NCBI GenBank assembly: GCA_900318145.1
Contig: ONJM01000011.1
Coordinates: 1-64,000, forward strand
Origin: an uncultured Eubacteriales bacterium
Lineage (GTDB): Bacteria; Bacillota; Clostridia; Christensenellales; Aristaeellaceae
Length of the DNA: 64,000 nucleotides
Reading direction: 5' to 3'
The notes under the pieces were generated by a model that ran no database searches, was not told the origin of the DNA, and worked only from the letters and a program-made list of their open reading frames with translations. Shown here one piece after another: positions 42,302 through 49,466 of this stretch (positions within the stretch are counted from its first letter, which is position 1; every line of letters begins with the position of its first letter). Position numbers and translations under genes: made by a program.

Positions 42302-42772
42302 TTACGCAAACAGATCCGACGCCTTGTCCAGCGCTTCCTGCTGCGCCTGCAGCAGCGCTTCAAACTGTGTCCGGTAATTTTCGGCGGTTTTCCGCAGCGC
42401 GGCGACTTCCTCTTCCAGCGACTTCCTTTCGTCGCTCAGTCCGTCCAGCCGCTCGGCTGCTTCCGTTTCAGCCTTCGCGCGGATCGCTTCCGCGTCCTCC
42501 TTCGCCTTGCGCAGCGTTTCCTCCTTCACCTGCACAGCCATTGCCAGCACTTCCCGGAAGCTCTGCTCATTCTCGGGGCTGACGGCGGAAGACTCCTGCG
42601 GCGCCGTGCGCACCACGGACGTTTTCTGTTTCAGATCCATGATTTCGTTTTCCATCCGCTCCATCTCGTCGCAGATGTCATCCAGGAAATCATCCACTTC
42701 CTTCTGGTTGTATCCTTTGTTTGCAAAGGAAAACTCCTTGCGTGAAATCTCATCCACCGTAATTCTGGGCAT
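42302..42772 (-). CDS. divIVA: DivIVA-domain cell division/pole protein
   Basis: Coiled-coil protein that binds curved membrane and places division or pole-specific proteins, 156 residues. The DivIVA N-domain is clear (ITVDEISRKEFSFANKGYNQKEVDDFLDDI), followed by coiled coil to the end. It is shorter than some homologues. It lies 25 bases after sepF, as in the conserved Firmicutes division cluster, and has an AAGGAGA site. Confidence 0.92.
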   Translation of the reverse strand: MPRITVDEISRKEFSFANKGYNQKEVDDFLDDICDEMERMENEIMDLKQKTSVVRTAPQESSAVSPENEQSFREVLAMAVQVKEETLRKAKEDAEAIRAKAETEAAERLDGLSDERKSLEEEVAALRKTAENYRTQFEALLQAQQEALDKASDLFA

Positions 42773-42797
42773 GTTCGCGTCTCCTTTCAGTTTCGTT

Positions 42798-43832
42798 TCA
42801 GTATCCGTAACCGCCGAAGTTGCCGTATGCCCCGGCAGCTACCGGCATGGTACCGGTGTAGGGATTATAGTTGTCCAGCTGTCCGCTGCGGGCGGCGTTC
42901 CAGTCCGCCGCGTTGCGGCCGGTGCGGCGTTCCCGCTGCCTTGGTTCGGCATCCGCGGCCGCGGCCGGAGCCGGCGCGGAATATACCGGCGGCGCCGCTT
43001 CCATCCGTACCGGCGTTTCCTCCGGTAGAATCTTCACGCCTTCCGGCGCGATGAGCACCAGCCGGGCGCCCTGCAGCATCCGCACGCTGCATCCCAGGGT
43101 AAACGCCGCGCCTGCCAGCATATCCTGGCAGCGCATGCTTTCGTTCTCGTTGGCGATGGCGTCCAGCGCCACAATCAGGGTCTCCCCGTTCTTCATGCAC
43201 TCAATGGCCTCATAGCAGCTTTTGAGCCCCGTCAGCGTCAGAATATGCTCCACATGGTTGAAAGGCGCGGCTCCCACATCCGGCGTATAACCGGGCATAT
43301 AGGAAATATTGCTCCTGGGAGCGGCTTCCTCCCGTGGCGGGAACCATCCCCGCTGTGGCCGCGCTGCGGCAGCCGGAGGCTCCTCCGTCCGGATTCTGCC
43401 GGTCCGGGCGGGTTCATATGCCGTCTGCTGGGTAAATCCCTGAGGCTGAAACGCCGTTTGCTGTCCGTTCCCGTATTCCTGGGGCCGGTAAGCCGTCTGC
43501 TGCGCGTATCCCGGCTGAAAACCGTAGTCCTGGGCGTATCCCTGCGGGGCATATTCCTGCTGAGCAAATCCGTTCTGCTGTCCGTACCGGGCCTGCTGCG
43601 GGTAATTCTCCAGACCGAACCCCGTATCGTATCCCGACGCCGGCGGATTCATTCCCGTAAATCCGGTATGGATATATGTCATAGGCTGCTGCTCCTGTTC
43701 CCGGTTTTCCGCCTGTGTCTTCCTGCGGATCGGACGGTAGCAGCTGGTTCCCCCGTCAGGACGGCGGCTGGCGTCTCCTTCTCCCCGGGAAAACCGCTTC
43801 AGCAGCCTGTTCTTCAGGTCATTCAGCCTCAT
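42798..43832 (-). CDS. sepF: SepF-like division protein with long Gln/Tyr/Pro-rich linker
   Basis: 344 residues, over twice the length of Bacillus SepF. The N-terminus (RLNDLKNRLLKRF) looks like a short membrane-binding amphipathic helix. Residues ~50-185 are a low-complexity linker with repeated QPQGF, GYAQ, QTAY and QQNG units. The SepF domain is at ~190-275 (LKSCYEAIECMKNGETLIVALDAI ... CQDMLAGAAFTLGCSVRMLQ), which would polymerise and tether FtsZ. A Gly/Ala/Tyr-rich end follows. Position between yggS and divIVA supports the call. Confidence 0.85.
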   Translation of the reverse strand: MRLNDLKNRLLKRFSRGEGDASRRPDGGTSCYRPIRRKTQAENREQEQQPMTYIHTGFTGMNPPASGYDTGFGLENYPQQARYGQQNGFAQQEYAPQGYAQDYGFQPGYAQQTAYRPQEYGNGQQTAFQPQGFTQQTAYEPARTGRIRTEEPPAAAARPQRGWFPPREEAAPRSNISYMPGYTPDVGAAPFNHVEHILTLTGLKSCYEAIECMKNGETLIVALDAIANENESMRCQDMLAGAAFTLGCSVRMLQGARLVLIAPEGVKILPEETPVRMEAAPPVYSAPAPAAAADAEPRQRERRTGRNAADWNAARSGQLDNYNPYTGTMPVAAGAYGNFGGYGY

Positions 43833-43899
43833 TTTTCAGTCGCTCTCCTTTTTGCCGGCTCCTTCGGATCCGGTCTGTTTCCTTGTGTCCGTAACCTAT

Positions 43900-44592
43900 T
43901 CACCGGGGTTCTCTTGGCCCGAAAATCGCGCTTCCCACCCGGACGACAGTGGCTCCGTGCCGGGCTGCCAGGCGGTAATCGCCGGACATTCCCATGCTGA
44001 GCTCTTCCATCTCCACGCCGGGAATCGCGGCATCCCGCATCTGTTCAAACAGCTGCCGCATCCCGGCAAACAGTCCATCCAGATATGCTTCGTCCTCCGT
44101 CAGCGGCATCACCGCCATCAGGCCTTTTACCCGGATTCCCTCCAGCGGCGCGATCTGCCGCAGGAAACCCTCCGTTTCCGCGATGGGTACGCCGCCTTTC
44201 TGGATTTCCCCCGCGGGACTGATTTCTGTAAGCACGTCCATCCGAAGCCCCGCGCGCAGCGCTCTTTCGCTGATCTCCTCCGCCAGGGGAACGCTGTCCA
44301 CCGACTGGATCATGTTCACGTCCCCGATGATCTGCCGCACTTTATTCCGCTGCAGCCTGCCAATCAGATGAATCCGGAAGGCGCCGCCGATCTCCGGCAG
44401 CTTGGTCCGCAGCTCCTGTACCCGGTTTTCCCCGATCTCGGTGATTCCGATATCCTTCAGAGGCAGGATTTCTTCCGGCGTACGGGTTTTGGTCACAGCC
44501 ATCAGTCTCGGCGCGGGATACCGTCCGTCTGAAGCCTCCTCCAGCTCCCGGCGGATCCGTTCCACGGACGCGTACATTGCTTCGCGTGTCAT
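43900..44592 (-). CDS. yggS: YggS/PLPBP family pyridoxal phosphate-binding protein
   Basis: Non-catalytic PLP carrier that controls vitamin B6 and amino-acid balance, 230 residues. It has the PLP lysine motif APRLMAVTKTRTPEEI, GENRVQEL, HLIGRLQRNKVR and SMGMSGDYRLAARHGATVVRVGSAIFG. The start at 44592 (MTREAMYASVERIRRELEE) is chosen because GAGGAG is just upstream and the family normally begins there; the frame is open 10 codons further. It sits before sepF as in most Firmicutes (ylmE-ylmF). Confidence 0.94.
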   Translation of the reverse strand: MTREAMYASVERIRRELEEASDGRYPAPRLMAVTKTRTPEEILPLKDIGITEIGENRVQELRTKLPEIGGAFRIHLIGRLQRNKVRQIIGDVNMIQSVDSVPLAEEISERALRAGLRMDVLTEISPAGEIQKGGVPIAETEGFLRQIAPLEGIRVKGLMAVMPLTEDEAYLDGLFAGMRQLFEQMRDAAIPGVEMEELSMGMSGDYRLAARHGATVVRVGSAIFGPREPR

Positions 44593-44635
44593 ACTGCTCC
44601 TCATTGTGTTTACAGCTTTCACTCCGGAGTCCCGC

Positions 44636-45874
44636 TCAGAACAGCCGCACCGTCTGTCCCTCGAACAGAACGCCCTGCTGGATCGCGGCGATGTACACCA
44701 TGTTATCCCGCCGGTCGATGATGTTTACTGGAATAAACCATTCATAATCCCCGTCCACAACCACGACGCCGGGCATATTGTCCTGGGTGTAGATCGCCCG
44801 GGCCGGAACGGTCAGGCTGGCTTTGCTGTCTCCCAGCACACCCGTGCACGCACGCACATACAGCACCGGCTGTACACTGTCCTGCACACTCAGCCGCACT
44901 TCCAGCTCGCCCCCTGTCCGGGTAAAGCTCATCACTGTGGCCCGCACCGTAGTGTCCGTAAAGTTTTCCAGCTTCAGGTCGTATTCCGCGCCTTCCACCG
45001 GATTCCACCCGCTGTCCCGGATCAGCATCAGCACATACCACTGCCCGTCCTGCACCATACGGTAAATGGTGGTCTTCCCTTTGGCCAGAGCGTTTTCCTT
45101 CGGCTTCTGGCCGTTGATCATGGCCCGCACCTCCGCGGGGGAAAACTGATCGTAATTCTGGTTGTTAAGCCCGTATTCATATCCGTCGGAATAGAAGCTG
45201 ACCACCGCCGAATCCAGCATGGAAACATATTGCTTCGTCCAGCTGCTGATGCGCTGAAGCTGGCTCTGCTCGTCGTCATACAGGCGGGTCATGCGCTGAT
45301 CGTCACTGTACTTCTCGCGCAGGTAGCTTTGCCGGGCCAGAATCGCCGCCTGCAGCAGGTTTTCCTGGTTTGCCATGTTGCCCCGCGCGCCGCTGATGAT
45401 TTCCCGAACCTCCCGCGCGCGGGTCATCACTTCGGATTCCAGCTTCTCCATCCACGCGTCGGTATTGATCTCGTTCTGGAGGAGCTTGATCTGGTATTCC
45501 TTGATCTGATCCCTGTATTCCTGCAGGGTCGTCAGCTCCCTCGTGGAAAACCCCGACAGGTAAACGTTGCAGATGGTGGTTCCCCGGTATACGGTGGTGC
45601 CTTCCTCCGCGATGTACTCCACACTGCTGAGGCCCTCCGCGTCAAACGGGGATTCGTTCCGTACGATCAGGCAGTCGCCCGTGTAGCGGGAACCGATCGT
45701 ATCCGCTGTGATCGTGGCAAAACGGGCGGGATCCGGCGTCAGCGTCGTAATCAGATACCATGCGGCAAACGCGATCGTCAGCACGATCAGCATGATCTGC
45801 GGAACGCTCAGCCGCTTCTTTTCCTGCGGCGTTTCCGGCGGTACCGCAGGCTGCGGCGGGTTCATCTGATACAT
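44636..45874 (-). CDS. HlyD-like membrane protein of the division cluster
   Basis: 412 residues with a single N-terminal membrane segment (VPQIMLIVLTIAFAAWYLITTL, ~24-46), then an extracytoplasmic part. That part has a split lipoyl-like/barrel-sandwich section (DCLIVRNESPFDAEGLSSVEYIAEEGTTVYRGTTIC), a coiled coil (~105-215) and a C-terminal beta-barrel region (VPARAIYTQDNMPGVVVVDGDYEWFIPVNI). This is the layout of HlyD/MFP adaptors. No ABC or RND pump gene is near. Similar proteins are often found next to yggS-sepF in Clostridia, suggesting an envelope or division role. It ends 43 bases before yggS. Confidence 0.82.
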   Translation of the reverse strand: MYQMNPPQPAVPPETPQEKKRLSVPQIMLIVLTIAFAAWYLITTLTPDPARFATITADTIGSRYTGDCLIVRNESPFDAEGLSSVEYIAEEGTTVYRGTTICNVYLSGFSTRELTTLQEYRDQIKEYQIKLLQNEINTDAWMEKLESEVMTRAREVREIISGARGNMANQENLLQAAILARQSYLREKYSDDQRMTRLYDDEQSQLQRISSWTKQYVSMLDSAVVSFYSDGYEYGLNNQNYDQFSPAEVRAMINGQKPKENALAKGKTTIYRMVQDGQWYVLMLIRDSGWNPVEGAEYDLKLENFTDTTVRATVMSFTRTGGELEVRLSVQDSVQPVLYVRACTGVLGDSKASLTVPARAIYTQDNMPGVVVVDGDYEWFIPVNIIDRRDNMVYIAAIQQGVLFEGQTVRLF

Positions 45875-45921
45875 CCGCTGCCCCCCTTTCCCGGTATTCT
45901 CAACAAACTATGATAACATAA

Positions 45922-46758
45922 TCATCCCCTGTTTTGCAAATCGGACATCAGCCAGTCCGCGGGCCTTACAATTGCCTCAGCCGGTTCTCCCTCCGTCACG
46001 GAAAGGGTCATGAGGCTTTTTTCCCCGCTGATCCGTTTCTTTTCCGGGGTCACCGTGGCCATCACGAAAGCCATGCCGGCCACCGTCACGTTGAATTCCC
46101 GCATCAGCTCCACCATGCCCTTGGCCGTGCCGCCGCCCTTCAGAAAATCGTCCACGATGAGGGCACGCTGATTCTCCTTCACCGCCCGGCGGCTCAGACT
46201 CATGGTCTCGATGGATCCGCTGCCGGATACGTAGTTGATGTTCACCGCTGACCCTTCATACACCTTCGAGGAGTGCCGGGCGATCACCAGGGGAATACCC
46301 AGGGCATTGGCCGTGGCAAACGCCACCGGAATACCCTTTGTTTCCATGGTCAGCACGAAATCCGGCGCGCATTCCGCGTATTCCGATGCGATGATTTCCC
46401 CCATCCGGTTCACAATGTCCGGTGTGCTCAGGATATCGCTGTAGTAAAGGAATCCGCCGGGAAGCACCCGCTCCGTCCCGCTCAGCCGGTCGCACAGCCC
46501 CCGGATGGTCTCCCGGGCTTTTTTCCGGCTCACCGCCGGGCAGTAACGTACGCCGCCGGCCGCCCCGGTCACGGTTTCCACTCTTCCCAGGTCAAAAGAC
46601 TCGCAAACAACGCGCAGCAGATCCACATCCTCGCTCATGGTGGATTTTGCGCTGCCGAACAGTTCACAGAAGCTGTTCAGGGTGAAAATCCGGTTTGGAG
46701 CGCCGCTCAGCATCTTCATCATGACGCTCATGCGCTCGTTTCTGCGTATCTTGTCCAT
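45922..46758 (-). CDS. purR: Purine operon repressor PurR (PRTase-fold)
   Basis: Transcription regulator that senses PRPP and controls purine genes, 278 residues from the second ATG (46758), which is better spaced from AAGGAG than the one at 46764. The N-terminal winged-helix covers 1-70 (KIRRNERMSVMMKMLSGAPN ... KSTMSEDVDLLR). The phosphoribosyltransferase-like domain has the PRPP motif ALIVDDFLKGGGTAKG. It is expressed from a TATAAT promoter overlapped by a candidate PurBox pair, suggesting autoregulation. It heads the operon purR-hlyD-like-yggS-sepF-divIVA. Confidence 0.95.
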   Translation of the reverse strand: MDKIRRNERMSVMMKMLSGAPNRIFTLNSFCELFGSAKSTMSEDVDLLRVVCESFDLGRVETVTGAAGGVRYCPAVSRKKARETIRGLCDRLSGTERVLPGGFLYYSDILSTPDIVNRMGEIIASEYAECAPDFVLTMETKGIPVAFATANALGIPLVIARHSSKVYEGSAVNINYVSGSGSIETMSLSRRAVKENQRALIVDDFLKGGGTAKGMVELMREFNVTVAGMAFVMATVTPEKKRISGEKSLMTLSVTEGEPAEAIVRPADWLMSDLQNRG

Positions 46759-46794
46759 GGGCATTCGTCTCCTTGTCGCCGTATTCAGCCAGAA

Positions 46795-46823
46795 ATTATA
46801 TCACGTTTTCCGAATGTTGAAAA
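46795..46823 (-). promoter_or_regulatory. Promoter of purR
   Basis: On the minus strand TTTTCA (46823-46818), a 17-nt spacer and a perfect TATAAT (46800-46795), about 35 bases before the purR start. Confidence 0.7.
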
Positions 46824-46850
46824 GCTTTGTATCGTTTATTGTTCGTCTTT
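46806..46850. promoter_or_regulatory. PurBox-like inverted pair upstream of purR
   Basis: TTTTCCGAATGTT (46806-46818) and ATTGTTCGTCTTT (46838-46850) match the two halves of the PurR operator (WWWWCCGAACWWT and AWWGTTCGGWWWW), each with two mismatches. They are 19 nt apart; the classic spacing is 16-17. The first half overlaps the -35 box. Confidence 0.45.
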
Positions 46851-46906
46851 TTGTGATTTTTCGGCATTCCGCGAATCCGAATGTCCGGTCTTTTCCGATG
46901 AAGGCA

Positions 46907-46946
46907 AAAGAAAAAAGAGATCCGGCTGTTTCCGCTGAACCTCTTT
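46907..46946 (-). terminator. Terminator of the recD2-comF-HPr-like gene group
   Basis: On the minus strand AAAAGAGGTTCAGC and GCCGGATCTCTTTT form a stem with one mismatch and two G-T pairs, followed by a T-rich run. It separates this group from purR. Confidence 0.7.
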
Positions 46947-47003
46947 TCCGGTTTCCGGCTGTCATGTGCCGGCAACGGACAGCTGTACGCTGTTCCGTAT
47001 CAC

Positions 47004-47234
47004 TTATTCCTCCGTAAAAGGCTTGATTTCTTCCAGCAGCGCTGCGCAGTCGTCGCTGTAGATATCCAGTGTGATGGGCCGGCTCAGATCGAGGGAGAAA
47101 ATCCCCAGGATCGATTTTGCGTCCACCACGTGGCGCCCGGCACGCAAATCCATTTCAAACGGATAGCGCGACACAACATTGACGAACTTGTTGACATTTT
47201 CAACCAGGCTCAGACGAATCATGACGGATTTCAC
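47004..47234 (-). CDS. HPr-like protein without the phospho-histidine loop
   Basis: 76 residues starting at a GTG with AGGAGG eight bases upstream; a longer frame lacks a ribosome site. The central VVDAKSILGIFSLDLS matches the HPr Ser46 region (KSIMGVMSL), and the end fits the HPr fold. The GIHARPA loop carrying His15 is replaced by LVENVN, so PTS phosphotransfer is not possible. The pattern is like Crh of Bacillus, which keeps only the regulatory serine. A regulatory role through HPr kinase is inference. Confidence 0.82.
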   Translation of the reverse strand: MKSVMIRLSLVENVNKFVNVVSRYPFEMDLRAGRHVVDAKSILGIFSLDLSRPITLDIYSDDCAALLEEIKPFTEE

Positions 47235-47363
47235 GGCAAAGCACCTCCTAACGTGTCTGATCAGCTCCCGTGGAGCCTGCATATCATACCGGATATCGGT
47301 ATCGATTTCAATCGACGATCCGGCGCTTGTTTCACCCGATTTTACATCCCGCTGCTGCGTGAA

Positions 47364-48620
47364 TCAGGGAATCAGCAATTTCAGTATTTTTCCCTCCGCG
47401 TCCCATTCCGCTTCGCCGCCGAGGGCTTTGGCCAGGAACTCTGCGCTGATGAAATGGCCCTCCGCGAACTCGAAATCCGCGGATTCCACCGTCAGCTCGC
47501 TTGCGTCCGCGGTTGCCGCAACACCGGCATCTTCATTCATCAGCGCCAGGGTATGATTCTTCGTTTCCAGGATTATGTTGTCCCCGTCGTCCGTCAGCAG
47601 CCAGTCGTCCATGAAATCCGCCAGATCGTCCAGGCTGACGCGGATTTTCCTGTCCCGCTTCTGCAGCCGGGGCTGCTGCGCGGCCGCTCCGCCTTCCGTG
47701 CCCTCCCGGCGCAGCAGTTTGCCGTTCACGGTCACGCTGCCCTCTGTCTGAACGAATTCAAACATTCCCGGATCGATTTCTTCCACCGACATGGTCGGCT
47801 CAGCCACCGGCGTTGCGGTGACCGGCGCTTTCGTCACCGGCGCGCCTGCGGTCCGTTCCGGAGTAGGCGCTTCGGTCGGCGCTGCCGTGGGCGTTTCCGT
47901 GGGGACCTCCGTAGGTGCTTCCGTCGGTGCTTCTGTCGGCGCCTCGGTCGGTGCTTCAGTCGGAACTTCCGTCGGTGCTTCCGTCGGTGCTTCTGTCGGC
48001 GCCTCGGTCGGTGCTTCGGTCGGAACTTCCGTCGGTGCTTCTGTCGGAACCTCTGTCGGCGTTGCCGTCGGAATTTCCTCCGGTGTCGGTGCGGGCGTGT
48101 TCGTGGGAACCGGTGTCGGCGCGGGTGTAGGTTCCGGCGTAGCTGTAGGTTCCGGTGTGGGAGTCGGATACGGATTCACATCCGGATTCTCGTACAGATA
48201 GGTCTGGGTCCGCTTGCCGGCAATGCCGTCCTGCGTCAGTCCGTTGTAATACTGGAACGAACGTACGGCCTTCGCGGTCTGGTTGCCGTACACCCCGTCC
48301 GCGGATCCCTCCGGCAGGTACCCCAGTTCAATCAGCCGCTCCTGCAGCTGCCTGACTTCCTTGCCCTTGTCTTTCCTGCTCAGATTTCTGTATTTTTTGT
48401 TCGGTGTAATCTGCGGCACCGGGCGGGGCGTCTCGCTGGCTCCTGCCGGCGTCACCGCCGCTGTGGGAATCGCCGTGGTTTCGGCGGGAATCCCGGCCGT
48501 CTCAACAACCGCCGTTTCCGCCGGCGCCGGCGTCGGGGTCTCCTTCGGCGCGGATGTGCTCTGCACAGACAGCGTCATTGCTGCCGCCATGTAGATGAGC
48601 AGGATTCTCATGTAATTCAT
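47364..48620 (-). CDS. Exported peptidoglycan-binding protein with PTEA repeats
   Basis: 418 residues from the ATG at 48620 (GGGGAG site nine bases upstream). A signal peptide (MNYMRILLIYMAAAMTLSVQ) leads into a Thr/Pro region. A PG_binding_1 domain covers ~80-145 (GKEVRQLQERLIELGYLPEG ... TAKAVRSFQYYNGLTQDG). A long PTPEPT/PTEAPTEV repeat stalk follows (~150-270). The C-terminal ~130 residues end in FISAEFLAKALGGEAEWDAEGKILKL, the copper amine oxidase N-like motif common in Clostridia cell-wall proteins. It is likely held at the cell wall. It follows comF by 75 bases. Confidence 0.85.
   Translation of the reverse strand: MNYMRILLIYMAAAMTLSVQSTSAPKETPTPAPAETAVVETAGIPAETTAIPTAAVTPAGASETPRPVPQITPNKKYRNLSRKDKGKEVRQLQERLIELGYLPEGSADGVYGNQTAKAVRSFQYYNGLTQDGIAGKRTQTYLYENPDVNPYPTPTPEPTATPEPTPAPTPVPTNTPAPTPEEIPTATPTEVPTEAPTEVPTEAPTEAPTEAPTEAPTEVPTEAPTEAPTEAPTEAPTEVPTETPTAAPTEAPTPERTAGAPVTKAPVTATPVAEPTMSVEEIDPGMFEFVQTEGSVTVNGKLLRREGTEGGAAAQQPRLQKRDRKIRVSLDDLADFMDDWLLTDDGDNIILETKNHTLALMNEDAGVAATADASELTVESADFEFAEGHFISAEFLAKALGGEAEWDAEGKILKLLIP
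47911..48030 (+). repeat. Tandem 60-bp duplication inside the PTEA stalk
   Basis: 47911-47970 and 47971-48030 are identical at 58 of 60 positions. Each unit is itself five 12-bp repeats coding for PTEA/PTEV. The array is prone to length change by slippage without shifting the frame. Confidence 0.85.
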
Positions 48621-48695
48621 ACGCGCCACTCCCCGTTTCATTTGTTCGGATAATTATATCAAACCGCCGCCTGAAAGACAATCCCCGATTCTGCC

Positions 48696-49466
48696 TCACA
48701 GCTTCCCGCGGCGTTCCCTGCGGATGATTTTTGCCTCCGTTTTCCGGGCATTTTCGGCTTCCGATATATATCCGGGCATCGCCCGCGTAAACGCCAGCAG
48801 GGTAATCTCCCGGGCGCCGCCGGCCCGCAGTGCTTCCGCGCAGCGGCGCGCCGTCGTACCCGTGGTCAGCACGTCATCCACCAGGAGTACCGGGCAGCCG
48901 GATTCCTCCGCGGGCCGGAACGCCCGGGCCAGGTTCGCCTCCCGGGCTTTCTGCCCGAGCCTTGCCTGAGGTTTTTCCCGGGTTTCCAGCCGGTTCAGCA
49001 GTTTCCGGCAGGGCAGGTTCAGCCGCTCCGCCGCCGCTTCCGCCAGCACCTGTCCGTGGTCGATGCACCGCTCCATCCGCCGGCTTTCCGGCATGGGCAC
49101 CCAGGTAACCACCGTATCCGGGGCAAACCGGATATGTTCCGGAACCGGCAGCAGCAGATCCGCCAGTTTCTCCGCAGCGCATTTTTCCGCATGATGCTTC
49201 AGCCGCAGCACCAGCTGCCGCGCCACCCCGGCGTGAGGACGGAGCGTATACGCGTCCAGGTCCGGTTCAAGCTCCTCCCGGTCCCAAGCGTAGGCCATTC
49301 CGTCCGTCTGCAGCCTGTCCTCACACGCGCCGCAGAGTATGCCACCCTCCGTGATCTTCCCGCAGACGCGGCATACGGCATGCTCCGGAAACACCGTCTC
49401 CAGCAGAAAGGCTTTCACCCGCGGCAGGAAGGCAAACCAGCCGCCGTACAGGTATTCCCCCTTCAT
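48696..49466 (-). CDS. comF: ComF family protein (phosphoribosyltransferase fold)
   Basis: 256 residues. An N-terminal Cys4 zinc finger (CRVCGKITEGGILCGAC) precedes a PRTase domain with VPMPESRRMERCIDHGQVLAEA and the PRPP loop CPVLLVDDVLTTGTTAR. In competent bacteria ComF helps the ssDNA uptake motor. In others its role is unclear. Its ATG overlaps the recD2 stop by four bases, linking it to a DNA helicase. No comFA or comE genes are in the window. Confidence 0.93.
   Translation of the reverse strand: MKGEYLYGGWFAFLPRVKAFLLETVFPEHAVCRVCGKITEGGILCGACEDRLQTDGMAYAWDREELEPDLDAYTLRPHAGVARQLVLRLKHHAEKCAAEKLADLLLPVPEHIRFAPDTVVTWVPMPESRRMERCIDHGQVLAEAAAERLNLPCRKLLNRLETREKPQARLGQKAREANLARAFRPAEESGCPVLLVDDVLTTGTTARRCAEALRAGGAREITLLAFTRAMPGYISEAENARKTEAKIIRRERRGKL

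Noticed and set aside
47880..48070. CRISPR-like array
   Set aside because: The 12-bp and 60-bp repeats have no unique spacers, keep the reading frame and encode PTEA/PTEV units of a cell-wall protein.
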